48,575 nt of DNA from Lentisphaerota bacterium. GTDB taxonomy: Bacteria > Verrucomicrobiota > Lentisphaeria > Victivallales > Victivallaceae. The notes below the pieces were generated by a model, which made no database searches, was not told the DNA's origin, and was given only the letters and a program-made list of their open reading frames with translations. Shown here one piece after another: positions 16,344 through 24,302 of the stretch. The position numbers and the translations under genes are program-made. The stretch lies in the NCBI GenBank assembly GCA_015061815.1, contig SUVW01000020.1:1-48575 (forward strand). The letters are read 5' to 3'. Each line of letters opens with the position of its first letter. Position 1 is the stretch's first letter.

Positions 16344-17411
16344 ATGAAAAAAATCAAATATGCGATCATCGGCTTCGGCGGCATCGCCGAAAACCGTATC
16401 GCCAAAGAAGGTTTCGGTTGTGACAAAGCCCGTTTTAACGGGCTTCCCAATGCCGAATTGATCGGTGTTACCGACATGAATCCCGCCCGGGAAGCGGCAG
16501 CGAAAGCTCTGAATTTGAAATGGTACAAAAATATGGATGAGATTTTCGCGGATCCGGAAATCGATGCGGTTTTTGTAGCCACCAACAATATGAGCCATGC
16601 TCCGATCGCTATCAAGGCGATGAATGCCGGCAAACATGTTATGAGTGAAAAACCGCTGGCCACAAGTGTTGCCGACGCTTCTGCAATGGTAAAACTGGCC
16701 GCGAAAAAGCATTTGAGCCTCACCGTCGACCACATGATGGTCTACAATGCATTCAATCAGCTGACCCGCAAATATGTCGCCAATGGAAAGCTTGGAAATA
16801 TCGGTGACAGCTGTTTCCACATGGAGTTTCTTTTCGGAGCTTCCCCGGAAGAAGCTGCCTCCTGGCGGTGCAACAATGTTGACGAAATGGGCGGCCCCAT
16901 CGGTGATGTCGCATCCCACTGTGTCTATATGGCTGAATTTGTCTTCAACAGCAAAATCAAACAGGTTCAGGCGGTTTATCTGCCCAAAACCCTGAATATC
17001 AAAGCTGAAGACGGAGCCTATATCCGTTTCACTCTGGAAAACGGTCAGACCGGTTCATTCAAAGTTGCTTTCTGCGAAAATCGCGGTGGCCTGGTTGGTA
17101 CTCTTTCCAACCTCGGCTATGAAATCTATGGTGATGCCGCTGTGCTGCGCGGCTTCGGGACGATGTTCCAGCTCTCCGGTTACAAAGATGAGCCGTATGC
17201 CATCCGCTTGGAACTGGAAAGCTCCGACGGGATCAAACCCTTGCGTCCGCGCAAGTTCCCGAACATCTATCAGCAGATCATCATCCACCATGCCCAGTCG
17301 ATCATCGACGGCAAGCCGTTGAATGCTGAAGACGGTCTGCGCAACCTGCGCGCCTGTCTGGCAATTCACAAATCCGCCCGCAATGGCGGCAAGGCCTACA
17401 TGGTGAAATAA
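16344..17411 (+). CDS. Gfo/Idh/MocA-family oxidoreductase
   Basis: An NAD(P)-dependent sugar or cyclitol dehydrogenase of 355 residues. The N-terminal Rossmann fold shows IIGFGGIAENRIA (residues about 8-20). The catalytic-region MSEKPLATS (EKP motif) is present, and the C-terminal alpha/beta domain follows from about residue 125. The partner substrate is probably that of the preceding aminotransferase: the dehydrogenase would make the keto compound that is aminated, or the reverse. The codon choice is again biased. It ends the operon at a strong hairpin terminator. Confidence 0.9.
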   Translation: MKKIKYAIIGFGGIAENRIAKEGFGCDKARFNGLPNAELIGVTDMNPAREAAAKALNLKWYKNMDEIFADPEIDAVFVATNNMSHAPIAIKAMNAGKHVMSEKPLATSVADASAMVKLAAKKHLSLTVDHMMVYNAFNQLTRKYVANGKLGNIGDSCFHMEFLFGASPEEAASWRCNNVDEMGGPIGDVASHCVYMAEFVFNSKIKQVQAVYLPKTLNIKAEDGAYIRFTLENGQTGSFKVAFCENRGGLVGTLSNLGYEIYGDAAVLRGFGTMFQLSGYKDEPYAIRLELESSDGIKPLRPRKFPNIYQQIIIHHAQSIIDGKPLNAEDGLRNLRACLAIHKSARNGGKAYMVK

Positions 17412-17429
17412 AACTGTTTTTTGACAGTA

Positions 17430-17470
17430 ATGCGGGAGAAAACGACAAGATTTTCTCCCGCATATTTTTT
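17430..17470 (+). terminator. Strong rho-independent terminator
   Basis: A perfect 13-bp stem (17430-17442 with 17451-17463), an 8-nt loop and a trailing atttttt. It separates the plus-strand operon from the convergent rfb genes. Confidence 0.9.
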
Positions 17471-17493
17471 AACATTAAAACAATTTCCGAAGC

Positions 17494-18354
17494 CTATTTT
17501 CCGAATTCCAGTGCGATAAATTCGGACAAAGCATCCTGCCATTGCGGCATCGGAGTCAGGCCATATTCCCGCAATTTATCTTTTTTCAAACAGGAATTTG
17601 CCGGACGGGGAGCCGGACGGGGGAACTCCGCACTGGTACATGCCGTCACTTTTTGAGTCACCCCCATCTGGCGGAAAATTTCACAGGCAAAATCGCACCA
17701 TGCGGCTTCACCCTCACAAGTAAGGTGGATGATCCCGGTCAATTCCGGATATTCCAGCAATTCTCCCAATTTCCGGGCCACTGCCAATGCACTGGTCGGA
17801 TTTCCGCGCTGATCGGCAACAACTTTCAATTCGTTCCGGCTGCCATCAGCCAGAGATATCATGGAGTGAACAAAGCTCGGCCCGCCGAAACCATACAGCC
17901 AGCTTATCCGGCAGATCAGTGAATTTTCCGGATAAATTCTCCTCACGGCCTCTTCACCGGCAAATTTGCTCTGCCCGTAAACCGTTCTGCCGCCATCCGC
18001 AATATCATTTTCCGAATACGCCTCATCCCGATCCCCACGGAAAACATAATCAGTCGAAATCGCCAGCAGCCGGACTGAAAATTTGCGGCAAACTTCAGCG
18101 ACCACCGCCGAACCGTATTCATTTATGAGAAATGCCAACTCTCTTTCGCTCTCGCATTTATCCACAGCAGTCATCGCCGCACAATGGATCACTGCATCCG
18201 GAGCATACTTCATCAACGCATTGCCGACAGATTCCGGCTGCGTGATATCCACTTCCGGCAAATCTGTCGGAATTATGATGAAACGGTCAGACAATATCCG
18301 GACTATTGTCCGGCCGAGCATACCATTGCCCCCGGTAAGAAGGATTTTAAGCAT
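17494..18354 (-). CDS. rfbD: dTDP-4-dehydrorhamnose reductase
   Basis: RfbD makes dTDP-L-rhamnose by NAD(P)H reduction of dTDP-4-keto-rhamnose. The Rossmann motif ILLTGGNGMLG is at residues 4-14, STDYVFRGD is conserved, and the active-site VYGQSKFAGE gives the Tyr-x3-Lys pair. RISWLYG follows as in the family. It has 286 residues. The ATG at 18354 overlaps the end of rfbC by 8 bases; the open frame upstream of it lies inside rfbC and is not used. It is the last gene of rfbA-rfbC-rfbD. Confidence 0.94.
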   Translation of the reverse strand: MLKILLTGGNGMLGRTIVRILSDRFIIIPTDLPEVDITQPESVGNALMKYAPDAVIHCAAMTAVDKCESERELAFLINEYGSAVVAEVCRKFSVRLLAISTDYVFRGDRDEAYSENDIADGGRTVYGQSKFAGEEAVRRIYPENSLICRISWLYGFGGPSFVHSMISLADGSRNELKVVADQRGNPTSALAVARKLGELLEYPELTGIIHLTCEGEAAWCDFACEIFRQMGVTQKVTACTSAEFPRPAPRPANSCLKKDKLREYGLTPMPQWQDALSEFIALEFGK

Positions 18355-18928
18355 TACACATATACTCCGAAGCGTCAAAGAGTTCTGCCACTTTAAAAAA
18401 TGGATTTTTCCGATCTTTATCCGACATGATTCTATCTGCCGCCGGTATATGCCAATCGACATTCAACTCCGGATCATCCGGAGCTATCCCCCCTTCATAC
18501 GCCGGCATATAAAGGTTATCACACTTGTATTGGAACAATGCCTCATCTGACAACACCGCAAAACCGTGAGCAAATCCCCGGGGAATAAAAAGCTGCCGAT
18601 GGTTCTCTGAATCCAGAATCACAGCCACATACTTCCCGAATGCCGGAGAATCCCGCCGGATATCCACCGCAATATCCAACACCCTGCCCCGGATCACCCG
18701 CACCAGTTTAGCTTGCGTATACGGTGGCAGCTGATAATGCAGTCCACGCACAACTCCCCGGGAAGAGAGTGACTCATTATCCTGCATCCAGCGGCAGGAT
18801 ATTCCGGCTGCTTCATATTTCGCAGCATTCCAACTCTCCATAAAATAACCGCGAGAGTCAGAATAAACATCCGGTTCAATGATTTTGACATCCGGAATAT
18901 CTGTTTCAATAATATTCATATCAATCAT
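18347..18928 (-). CDS. rfbC: dTDP-4-dehydrorhamnose 3,5-epimerase
   Basis: RfbC epimerises C3 and C5 of dTDP-4-keto-6-deoxyglucose. SRGYFMESWN and GVVRGLHYQLPP (with the catalytic His) and FIPRGFAHGFAVLSDEA are clear family blocks in this cupin-fold enzyme. It has 193 residues, a normal length. Its start abuts the rfbA stop and its end overlaps rfbD, so the three are translationally coupled. An alternative ATG three codons in is possible. Confidence 0.95.
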   Translation of the reverse strand: MIDMNIIETDIPDVKIIEPDVYSDSRGYFMESWNAAKYEAAGISCRWMQDNESLSSRGVVRGLHYQLPPYTQAKLVRVIRGRVLDIAVDIRRDSPAFGKYVAVILDSENHRQLFIPRGFAHGFAVLSDEALFQYKCDNLYMPAYEGGIAPDDPELNVDWHIPAADRIMSDKDRKNPFFKVAELFDASEYMCNA

Positions 18929-19795
18929 TCACTCCGCAATTATCCGCAAAAGATATTTACCATAATCTGTTTTTTTCATGTTTTCCACATTTTTCCTGAC
19001 ATCATCGCTGCTCAACCACTTGTTATTATAGGCGATCTCTTCGAGACAGGCGATCTGCATTCCCTGCCGGGTTTCGACGGTCCGTATGAAATTGGCGGCA
19101 TCCATCATGCTGTCATGAGTTCCGGTATCCAGCCAGGCATAGCCGCGTCCAAGCTTCCTGACCTGCAGCTCACCGCGCTGCAGATAAACATTGTTGACCT
19201 CGGTGATTTCCAGTTCCCCCCGGGCAGATGGCTTGACAGATTCGGCAATTTTGACCACATCATTATCATAAAAATAAAGACCGGTGACCGCGTAATTGGA
19301 TTTGGGGATCCGGGGTTTTTCTTCTATAGAAACCGCTTTACCATCGATGTCGAACTCCACCACTCCGAACCGTTCCGGATCACTGACATAATAACCGAAT
19401 ACCGTTGCGCCCCGGTTTGATGCAGCAGCAGAACGCACTATCGTGGATAAATTCGCTCCGTAAAAAATATTATCCCCCAGGACCAAAGCTACCGGACTGC
19501 TGCCGATAAATTCCTTACCGATGATAAATGCCTGTGCCAATCCTTCCGGCCGGGGTTGGACGGCATAAGAAAAGTGCACCCCGAAACGGGAACCGTCACC
19601 CAAAAGACGTTGAAAAGCCGATTGATCTTCCGGAGTGGTTATGATCAGTATATCCCGGATACCGGCAAGCATCAACACGGATATCGGATAGTATATCATC
19701 GGTTTGTCATATACGGCAAGCAGTTGTTTGGAAACTCCCAAAGTCACCGGATGCAATCTGGTTCCGGCTCCACCGGCAAGTACGATTCCTTTCAT
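18929..19795 (-). CDS. rfbA: Glucose-1-phosphate thymidylyltransferase
   Basis: RfbA makes dTDP-glucose from glucose-1-phosphate and dTTP. The nucleotide-binding [32 protein letters not shown] and [10 protein letters not shown] blocks are all present. It has 288 residues. The start at 19795 follows GGAGAG; five codons upstream in frame are unlikely. It heads the rfbACD unit. rfbB, the 4,6-dehydratase acting between RfbA and RfbC, is absent from the window and must lie elsewhere. The rhamnose probably goes to LPS or another surface glycan. Confidence 0.95.
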   Translation of the reverse strand: MKGIVLAGGAGTRLHPVTLGVSKQLLAVYDKPMIYYPISVLMLAGIRDILIITTPEDQSAFQRLLGDGSRFGVHFSYAVQPRPEGLAQAFIIGKEFIGSSPVALVLGDNIFYGANLSTIVRSAAASNRGATVFGYYVSDPERFGVVEFDIDGKAVSIEEKPRIPKSNYAVTGLYFYDNDVVKIAESVKPSARGELEITEVNNVYLQRGELQVRKLGRGYAWLDTGTHDSMMDAANFIRTVETRQGMQIACLEEIAYNNKWLSSDDVRKNVENMKKTDYGKYLLRIIAE

Positions 19796-19836
19796 AAGCT
19801 CTCCTTCCATTTCCTGAAATCATCTCATCAGAGCTT

Positions 19837-19865
19837 AACATAGCATACATTCATGCAAATTGCAA
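19837..19865 (-). promoter_or_regulatory. Promoter of rfbACD
   Basis: On the minus strand TTGCAA (19865-19860), 17 bp, TATGTT (19842-19837), about 40 bases before the rfbA start. Confidence 0.6.
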
Positions 19866-19916
19866 AAATCCCTTACATAGAACTGTAAATTTTTCAAAAA
19901 AAAATCATTCGGCCAC

Positions 19917-19944
19917 TTGCTTTTTTCCATCTCACGTATATAAT
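19917..19944 (+). promoter_or_regulatory. Promoter of mraY
   Basis: TTGCTT (19917-19922), 16 bp, TATAAT (19939-19944), 40 bases before the start codon. Confidence 0.6.
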
Positions 19945-19984
19945 ACAAGCATGACAAAAAATACTTTTTCCCGGGGGAATTATT

Positions 19985-21091
19985 ATGTTTTACTATCTTT
20001 CTTATTTTGATGATTTGTTCGGACCGTTGCGCCTCTTTGATTATATCACTTTTCGAGCAGGCGGCGCAGCAGCATTTGCATTTCTCATTGTTGCTCTTTC
20101 CGGCGGACGTTTTGCCGCCATGCTGCGCACGCTCAACATCCGGGCGGCGGCCAGATACGAAGGGGTGCTTCCGGAAGAACTCCTGGATAAACGCAAGAAC
20201 AGTACTCCCTGTATGGGTGGAATAATCCTGATCGGCGGAGTATTGCTGTCGACCCTGCTCTGGAGCAAGTGGAATGCTTCCAACGGGATTTGCTGGATTT
20301 TGATGGGAGGGACACTGGGATTCGCATTGATCGGATTTCTTGATGATTTCTTAAAAGTTTTCAAGCAAAAGCGTGACGGATTGCCCGGTAAACTCAAACT
20401 GGCCGGACAGTTTATCGTTGGCGGAGCTGTGGTCTGGCTTTTCTGGCGCAACCCATCTCTGCACCATATCATGACCGGATTTTATGTTCCGTTTATAAAG
20501 CAGCCGTTCCACATTCAAGCATGGTATCTGCTTCCGGTTTTCTCGGTCGCCATAATCATCGTCGGTTCAGCCAATGCGGTGAATCTCACCGATGGGAAAG
20601 ACGGATTAGCCTCCGGATGTACGATTTTCTGCTCTCTTTCTTATGCGGTGCTGACCTATTTGATGGGCCATCAGGTATTCGCATCTTATCTGGATCTGCC
20701 GTATATCAACGGTATTGGTGAAGCAGTTGTATTCGCCTCTGCCCTCGGCGGCGGATGTGTCGGTTTTCTATGGCACAACTGCCATCCGGCATCCATGTTC
20801 ATGGGGGATACCGGAAGTCTTGCTCTGGGTGGAGCTGTCGGCATGCTGGCTGTTCTTTCGCGTCAGGAGCTGCTGCTTGCTCTGATCGGCGGAGTATATG
20901 TGATGGAGATCATATCCGTTATGCTTCAGGTGGCCTCATTCAAGCTTACCGGCAAACGGATTTTTCTCTGCACTCCGATACACCACCACTTCGAACGCAA
21001 AGGATGGACAGAAACTCAAATCGTCGTCCGTTTCTGGATACTGTCCGGTATTTTTGCCCTCATGGCTCTGGCCACATTGAAATTGCGATAA
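19985..21091 (+). CDS. mraY: Phospho-N-acetylmuramoyl-pentapeptide transferase
   Basis: MraY is the inner-membrane enzyme that attaches the muramyl-pentapeptide phosphate to undecaprenyl phosphate (lipid I). Diagnostic blocks are KRKNSTPCMGG, ALIGFLDDFLKV (the DD pair), SANAVNLTDGKDGLA, MFMGDTGSLALGG and TPIHHHFERKGW. About ten membrane segments are visible over 368 residues. Unusually, no mur or fts gene flanks it: the usual dcw cluster neighbours murF and murD are missing, so it stands alone with its own promoter. UppP, which regenerates the lipid carrier, is 2.4 kb downstream. Confidence 0.95.
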   Translation: MFYYLSYFDDLFGPLRLFDYITFRAGGAAAFAFLIVALSGGRFAAMLRTLNIRAAARYEGVLPEELLDKRKNSTPCMGGIILIGGVLLSTLLWSKWNASNGICWILMGGTLGFALIGFLDDFLKVFKQKRDGLPGKLKLAGQFIVGGAVVWLFWRNPSLHHIMTGFYVPFIKQPFHIQAWYLLPVFSVAIIIVGSANAVNLTDGKDGLASGCTIFCSLSYAVLTYLMGHQVFASYLDLPYINGIGEAVVFASALGGGCVGFLWHNCHPASMFMGDTGSLALGGAVGMLAVLSRQELLLALIGGVYVMEIISVMLQVASFKLTGKRIFLCTPIHHHFERKGWTETQIVVRFWILSGIFALMALATLKLR

Positions 21092-21242
21092 ACTTAAAAT
21101 CGTTGTTGCCGGAACTGTTGTACGTGATCAACCGTCAGTACATATTGCTGAATTTCCACTGAAGTTTCTTTTTCAAAGGTGATTTTTTTACTCAAAAATA
21201 ATTTTAATTTTAACTATTTTAAACATTTTTTATTTTAACTCA

Positions 21243-21270
21243 TTGCTTTTTCTGAAAAAACCTTTATAGT
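21243..21270 (+). promoter_or_regulatory. Likely promoter of the ankyrin-repeat gene
   Basis: TTGCTT (21243-21248), 16 bp, TATAGT (21265-21270), in a very AT-rich spacer (21092-21333) that holds no gene I can support. Confidence 0.5.
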
Positions 21271-21333
21271 GTATCGTGAAGATAAAAAAGAGGCAGTTGC
21301 AAAAGCACTTCCCCAAATTGATGGAGAAAAGCA

Positions 21334-21831
21334 ATGGATTTTATTTTTGATACTCTCAAACGGCTACCGTTTTCCACCATTCTGGCAGCACGCAAATATG
21401 GAATGGACAACATCCATGTGTCAGAAAATGCTCAAGCCGGTGCAAAATTATGCATGGCGATTTTGAGGGGAGATAACAGTGAAACCAGAAAACTCATAAA
21501 TGCCGGAACTCCGCTTGATTATCAGGATGATATAGATGGCTGGACTCCATTGATCTACAGCATTTACTACCAAAACCCTCTCGCCTGCCGCTGGCTGCTG
21601 GAAAATAATGCCGATGTCGATAAGGCTGATTACGCCGGACGGACGCCGCTGATGATAGCAGCCATCCGGGGAAATCATCAATTAATGAAAGAATTGCTGA
21701 CATTAGGAGCAAATATATTTTGCAAAGACAACCGGCAGAAAACTGCTTTCGACTTTGCCGTTGAATACAATCAACATGAATGTGCCGATCTCGTCAGAGA
21801 ATCGTATCACACCCCCGAAAAAGGAGAATAA
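21334..21831 (+). CDS. Ankyrin-repeat protein
   Basis: A 165-residue protein with about three ankyrin repeats between residues 50 and 155: DGWTPLIYSIYYQNPLACRW, then AGRTPLMIAAIRGNHQLMKE, then QKTAFDFAVEYNQHECADLV. TPL-motif helices are followed by LLENNADV/LLTLGANI turns. No signal peptide or membrane segment is visible, so it is probably cytoplasmic and binds another protein. A GGAGAAA site precedes the ATG. It ends three bases before the start of a decarboxylase-like fragment. Confidence 0.85.
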   Translation: MDFIFDTLKRLPFSTILAARKYGMDNIHVSENAQAGAKLCMAILRGDNSETRKLINAGTPLDYQDDIDGWTPLIYSIYYQNPLACRWLLENNADVDKADYAGRTPLMIAAIRGNHQLMKELLTLGANIFCKDNRQKTAFDFAVEYNQHECADLVRESYHTPEKGE

Positions 21832-21833
21832 TT

Positions 21834-22200
21834 ATGAAAGAGAAAAGTAAAAAATTTGGAGTTCCGGCCGGATGCAAAATTGAATGATGCGTTTGAAACT
21901 CTTCCGACTCCGGCACTCACTCCCCGGCAGGCATATCTGGAAATGGTAAAAGGAAAGACCGAATTGGTCCCGGCGGATAAACTGGCAAACCGGATCGCGG
22001 CAAATGCCCTGATCCCCTACCCTCCCGGGATTCCGATGGTCATATCCGGAGAAAGATTCGGCGATGAAAACAATCCGCATATAGCATATCTGAAATCTCT
22101 TGCCCAGTGGGACAATATGTTCCCCGGTTTTGAGCATGTCACCGAAGGAAGTACTGTCATCAATGGAGTATATCATGTCCCGTGTATAATCGAGGGATAG
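21834..22200 (+). pseudogene. Orn/Lys/Arg decarboxylase C-terminal fragment, frameshifted
   Basis: The 21838-22200 frame encodes the C-terminal domain of PLP Orn/Lys/Arg decarboxylases: LTPRQAYLEMVKG, then IPYPPGIPMVISGERF, then FPGFEHVTEG. The wing and the PLP-binding domain, about 600 residues, are absent. An ATG at 21834 with an excellent AAGGAG site opens in another frame and stops after 17 codons. One T fewer in the aaaaaattt run near 21855 would join MKEKSKK to the decarboxylase frame and give about 120 residues. Without that, only a TTG at 21856 is available. It may be a decayed remnant, a small stand-alone domain with a real frameshift, or a sequencing error. Confidence 0.7.
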
Positions 22201-22231
22201 GAGCATCCCTGACGAAACAGCCCCCACACCC

Positions 22232-22284
22232 AACGGGGCGGCACAAGGCTTCTCCCCGGAGCCGCCGCCCCGTTTCTTTTTATT
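22232..22284 (+). terminator. GC-rich rho-independent terminator
   Basis: aacggggcggc (22232-22242) pairs with gccgccccgtt (22264-22274), with an inner ggct/agcc stem, and is followed by ttctttttattt. Confidence 0.88.
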
Positions 22285-22313
22285 TAAAAAAACAATTTTT
22301 TACTTCAAAAAGG

Positions 22314-22342
22314 TTGATATATGAAAATCCGCGATATATATT
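22314..22342 (+). promoter_or_regulatory. Promoter upstream of the HTH regulator
   Basis: TTGATA (22314-22319), 17 bp, TATATT (22337-22342). The predicted leader is about 110 nt and contains a short palindrome. Confidence 0.6.
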
Positions 22343-22411
22343 ATATAAAGAGGTGGTTTCAAATAATCTATTGAAAAGTCGGTTCCGGCACGGTCCGGTG
22401 ATTGAAAAAAG

Positions 22412-22428
22412 TTCGAAGTCACTTCAAA
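22412..22428 (+). promoter_or_regulatory. Palindrome TTcGAAGTcACTTCaAA, possible operator
   Basis: A 5-bp perfect arm (GAAGT/ACTTC) around one base, extended by TT/AA pairs. It lies in the leader of an HTH regulator gene, 31 bp before its likely start, and may be an autoregulatory site. Confidence 0.4.
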
Positions 22429-22458
22429 CCGGTTTTATTTTATGCTGCCAACAACACG

Positions 22459-23256
22459 ATGGAAATAAATGATATGACCCGTGAAATTTTTGCACAAACC
22501 TTACAGGATATCATTCGGGATTCAGAAATCCGGCAGACGGTAATTGCTCAGGCATTGGGTTTATCTTCTGCTGCCATATCGCAATTTACGCATGGAATAA
22601 CTTTGCCGAAAGTCAGTCAGTTGAGTTCGCTTCTGGATCTGCTCTGCGTTCCGGACCGGCAGAGGATGATCCTGTGCCGGGAGTTGGTCTCTTTGCGCGA
22701 ACAATTCCCGGAAAGTACTGAAGAGGCGATGGATAACGAGGATTCCGAAGAGCCGGATAATGAGGATGATCCCGGACTTGACTCATATAATCTGGAGAGA
22801 TTGTTTTCAGAACACACTGATAAAGAGAACTTTTATGTATCCGCTTCTGAAGTTCAAGGCATCCCGGTCATTGACCTTTTTGACTTGAATTCTTTGACTC
22901 CCGGAATAACCCTTTTTGATTTTGCCAATCAATATCTGCATGACACAGCGGTCCGCGACTTCGGCACGGGGTGTTCTCCGGTGATCGTGAAAGCTTCCGG
23001 TGATCAACTGGGAATAAACTTTTTTGGCATGCTTCAAATTGTGATTGCAGACGATCTGCCGCTGTCATCATCAAGTTTGGTTCTGGTCCGGTTCCACAAC
23101 GGCAACTACCGGATACTGCCGTACAAAGAAGACAAGTTGATAAGCAGTTCCAGCAAGCTTTTTGATGAAAAAGAGTTCCCGTCCGGCAAGCCGGAGTGGA
23201 TGGCACCGGTGCTCGAATTAAGTATGCTTCCGGCGGCGAACGACCTGTTCGGCTGA
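22459..23256 (+). CDS. XRE-type HTH regulator with acidic linker and S24-like C-terminus
   Basis: A 265-residue protein. Residues about 8-60 form a Cro/XRE helix-turn-helix (QTVIAQALGLSSAAISQFTHG is the two-helix core). A strongly acidic linker follows (EEAMDNEDSEEPDNEDD). The C-terminal 120 residues resemble the LexA/S24 repressor fold (VKASGDQLG, SSSSLVLVRFHNGNYRIL), but the usual GDSM serine is replaced, so self-cleavage is unlikely. The start is uncertain: ATG at 22459 or 22474; an in-frame TTG at 22402 is less likely. It precedes a small membrane protein and uppP. No phage genes are nearby. The ligand and targets are unknown. Confidence 0.75.
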   Translation: MEINDMTREIFAQTLQDIIRDSEIRQTVIAQALGLSSAAISQFTHGITLPKVSQLSSLLDLLCVPDRQRMILCRELVSLREQFPESTEEAMDNEDSEEPDNEDDPGLDSYNLERLFSEHTDKENFYVSASEVQGIPVIDLFDLNSLTPGITLFDFANQYLHDTAVRDFGTGCSPVIVKASGDQLGINFFGMLQIVIADDLPLSSSSLVLVRFHNGNYRILPYKEDKLISSSSKLFDEKEFPSGKPEWMAPVLELSMLPAANDLFG

Positions 23257-23274
23257 AAAGCGAGGCGGATGATT

Positions 23275-23490
23275 ATGAGATTTTCATGCTCTTGCGGGGT
23301 TTTCATTGGCTTCATTCTGGCGATGCTGCTTTCCGGAACAGCGTACTATTATTTCCATCTGCGGGAAAATCCGGAGTTGGCGGCTAAAGGTGTCCAGCAG
23401 GTTGAAACCCAGTGGAACAAAGCAAAAGATACCATTGATGATACATTTGAAAAAACCAAATCCTTAACCCGGAAAATGAGTGATGATTAA
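23275..23490 (+). CDS. Small single-pass membrane protein
   Basis: A 71-residue protein with one N-terminal membrane helix (about residues 8-27, GFILAMLLSGTAYYYF) and a charged amphipathic tail of about 40 residues (QWNKAKDTIDDTFEKTKSL). The ATG at 23275 has GAGG nine bases upstream and is preferred to the ATG six bases earlier. Its end overlaps the uppP start, so translation is probably coupled. I do not recognise the family. Confidence 0.7.
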   Translation: MRFSCSCGVFIGFILAMLLSGTAYYYFHLRENPELAAKGVQQVETQWNKAKDTIDDTFEKTKSLTRKMSDD

Positions 23491-24298
23491 CAATTGGCTG
23501 ATAATCATATTTTTGGCAGTGCTGCAGGGAGTTACGGAATTTTTACCGGTCAGCTCCTCCGGGCATCTGGCATTATTGAGCAACATTTTTCACTTGCCTG
23601 GAAATGAAGGGGCGGCTTTAAGCATCGTACTGCATGCCGGTTCTCTGTTGGCGATCATCGTATTTTACTTCAAAATCCTGCTTGGATTTCTTAAAAAAGA
23701 TCAATTGCATTTGCTGAAAATGGTCATTGCCGGAACAGTCCCGGTTTGCATTGCCGGTTTTCTGGCCGAAAAAACCGGTTTGCTGGAAAAGATATTCGGT
23801 GATATGCTTTCAGTAGCAATGGGGTTTCTTATTACCGCATCGATATTGCGCCTCACCGGCAAGGTAAAACTCCGGGCGCAAGGCGATAATGAACTGAAGG
23901 ATATCACTTTGCGCCAGGCTGTCACGGTGGGCATGGCACAGGCATTGGCAATCATCCCCGGGATCAGCCGCTCCGGCAGTACAATCGCCTGCGGTATTCT
24001 TTCGGGAATAAAATTTGAAGCGGCCGCCACATTTTCTTTTCTGCTGGCTCTCCCGGCGATCGGAGGGGCGGTGGTATTGGAACTCATTGAGTTATCCCGC
24101 AACGGATTCCAACTCGGCAGCTTCTCTCCGGCAGAACTTTCCGCAGCATTTATTCTGTCTGCAACAGCAAGTTTTGCTTCATTGGCACTTTTGATCAGAT
24201 TGATCCGCAAACGTAAGCTTGAGTACTTCTCCTGGTATTTATTCTTTCTCGGTGCCGCAGTAATGGTGTGGCAGATCGTTACAATCAGCAAAGGATGA
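23483..24298 (+). CDS. uppP: Undecaprenyl-diphosphatase
   Basis: UppP (BacA) removes a phosphate from undecaprenyl diphosphate and so recycles the carrier for peptidoglycan and surface glycans. The two active-site motifs are present: QGVTEFLPVSSSGHL at residues 15-29 and PGISRSGST near residue 160. About eight membrane helices fill its 271 residues. The ATG at 23483 overlaps the previous gene; a GTG one codon earlier is an alternative. MraY upstream and a polyprenyl-type glycosyltransferase downstream use the same carrier. Confidence 0.94.
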   Translation: MINNWLIIIFLAVLQGVTEFLPVSSSGHLALLSNIFHLPGNEGAALSIVLHAGSLLAIIVFYFKILLGFLKKDQLHLLKMVIAGTVPVCIAGFLAEKTGLLEKIFGDMLSVAMGFLITASILRLTGKVKLRAQGDNELKDITLRQAVTVGMAQALAIIPGISRSGSTIACGILSGIKFEAAATFSFLLALPAIGGAVVLELIELSRNGFQLGSFSPAELSAAFILSATASFASLALLIRLIRKRKLEYFSWYLFFLGAAVMVWQIVTISKG

Positions 24299-24302
24299 AC
24301 AA

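Noticed and set aside
21095..21180. Open stretch after mraY reading KIVVAGTVVRD, which recalls the start of MurD
   Set aside because: No start codon with a binding site, it ends within 30 codons, and the similarity is too short to call a murD remnant.
22459..23256. Phage repressor reading of the HTH gene
   Set aside because: No phage genes nearby, and the protease serine is missing; treated as a chromosomal regulator.
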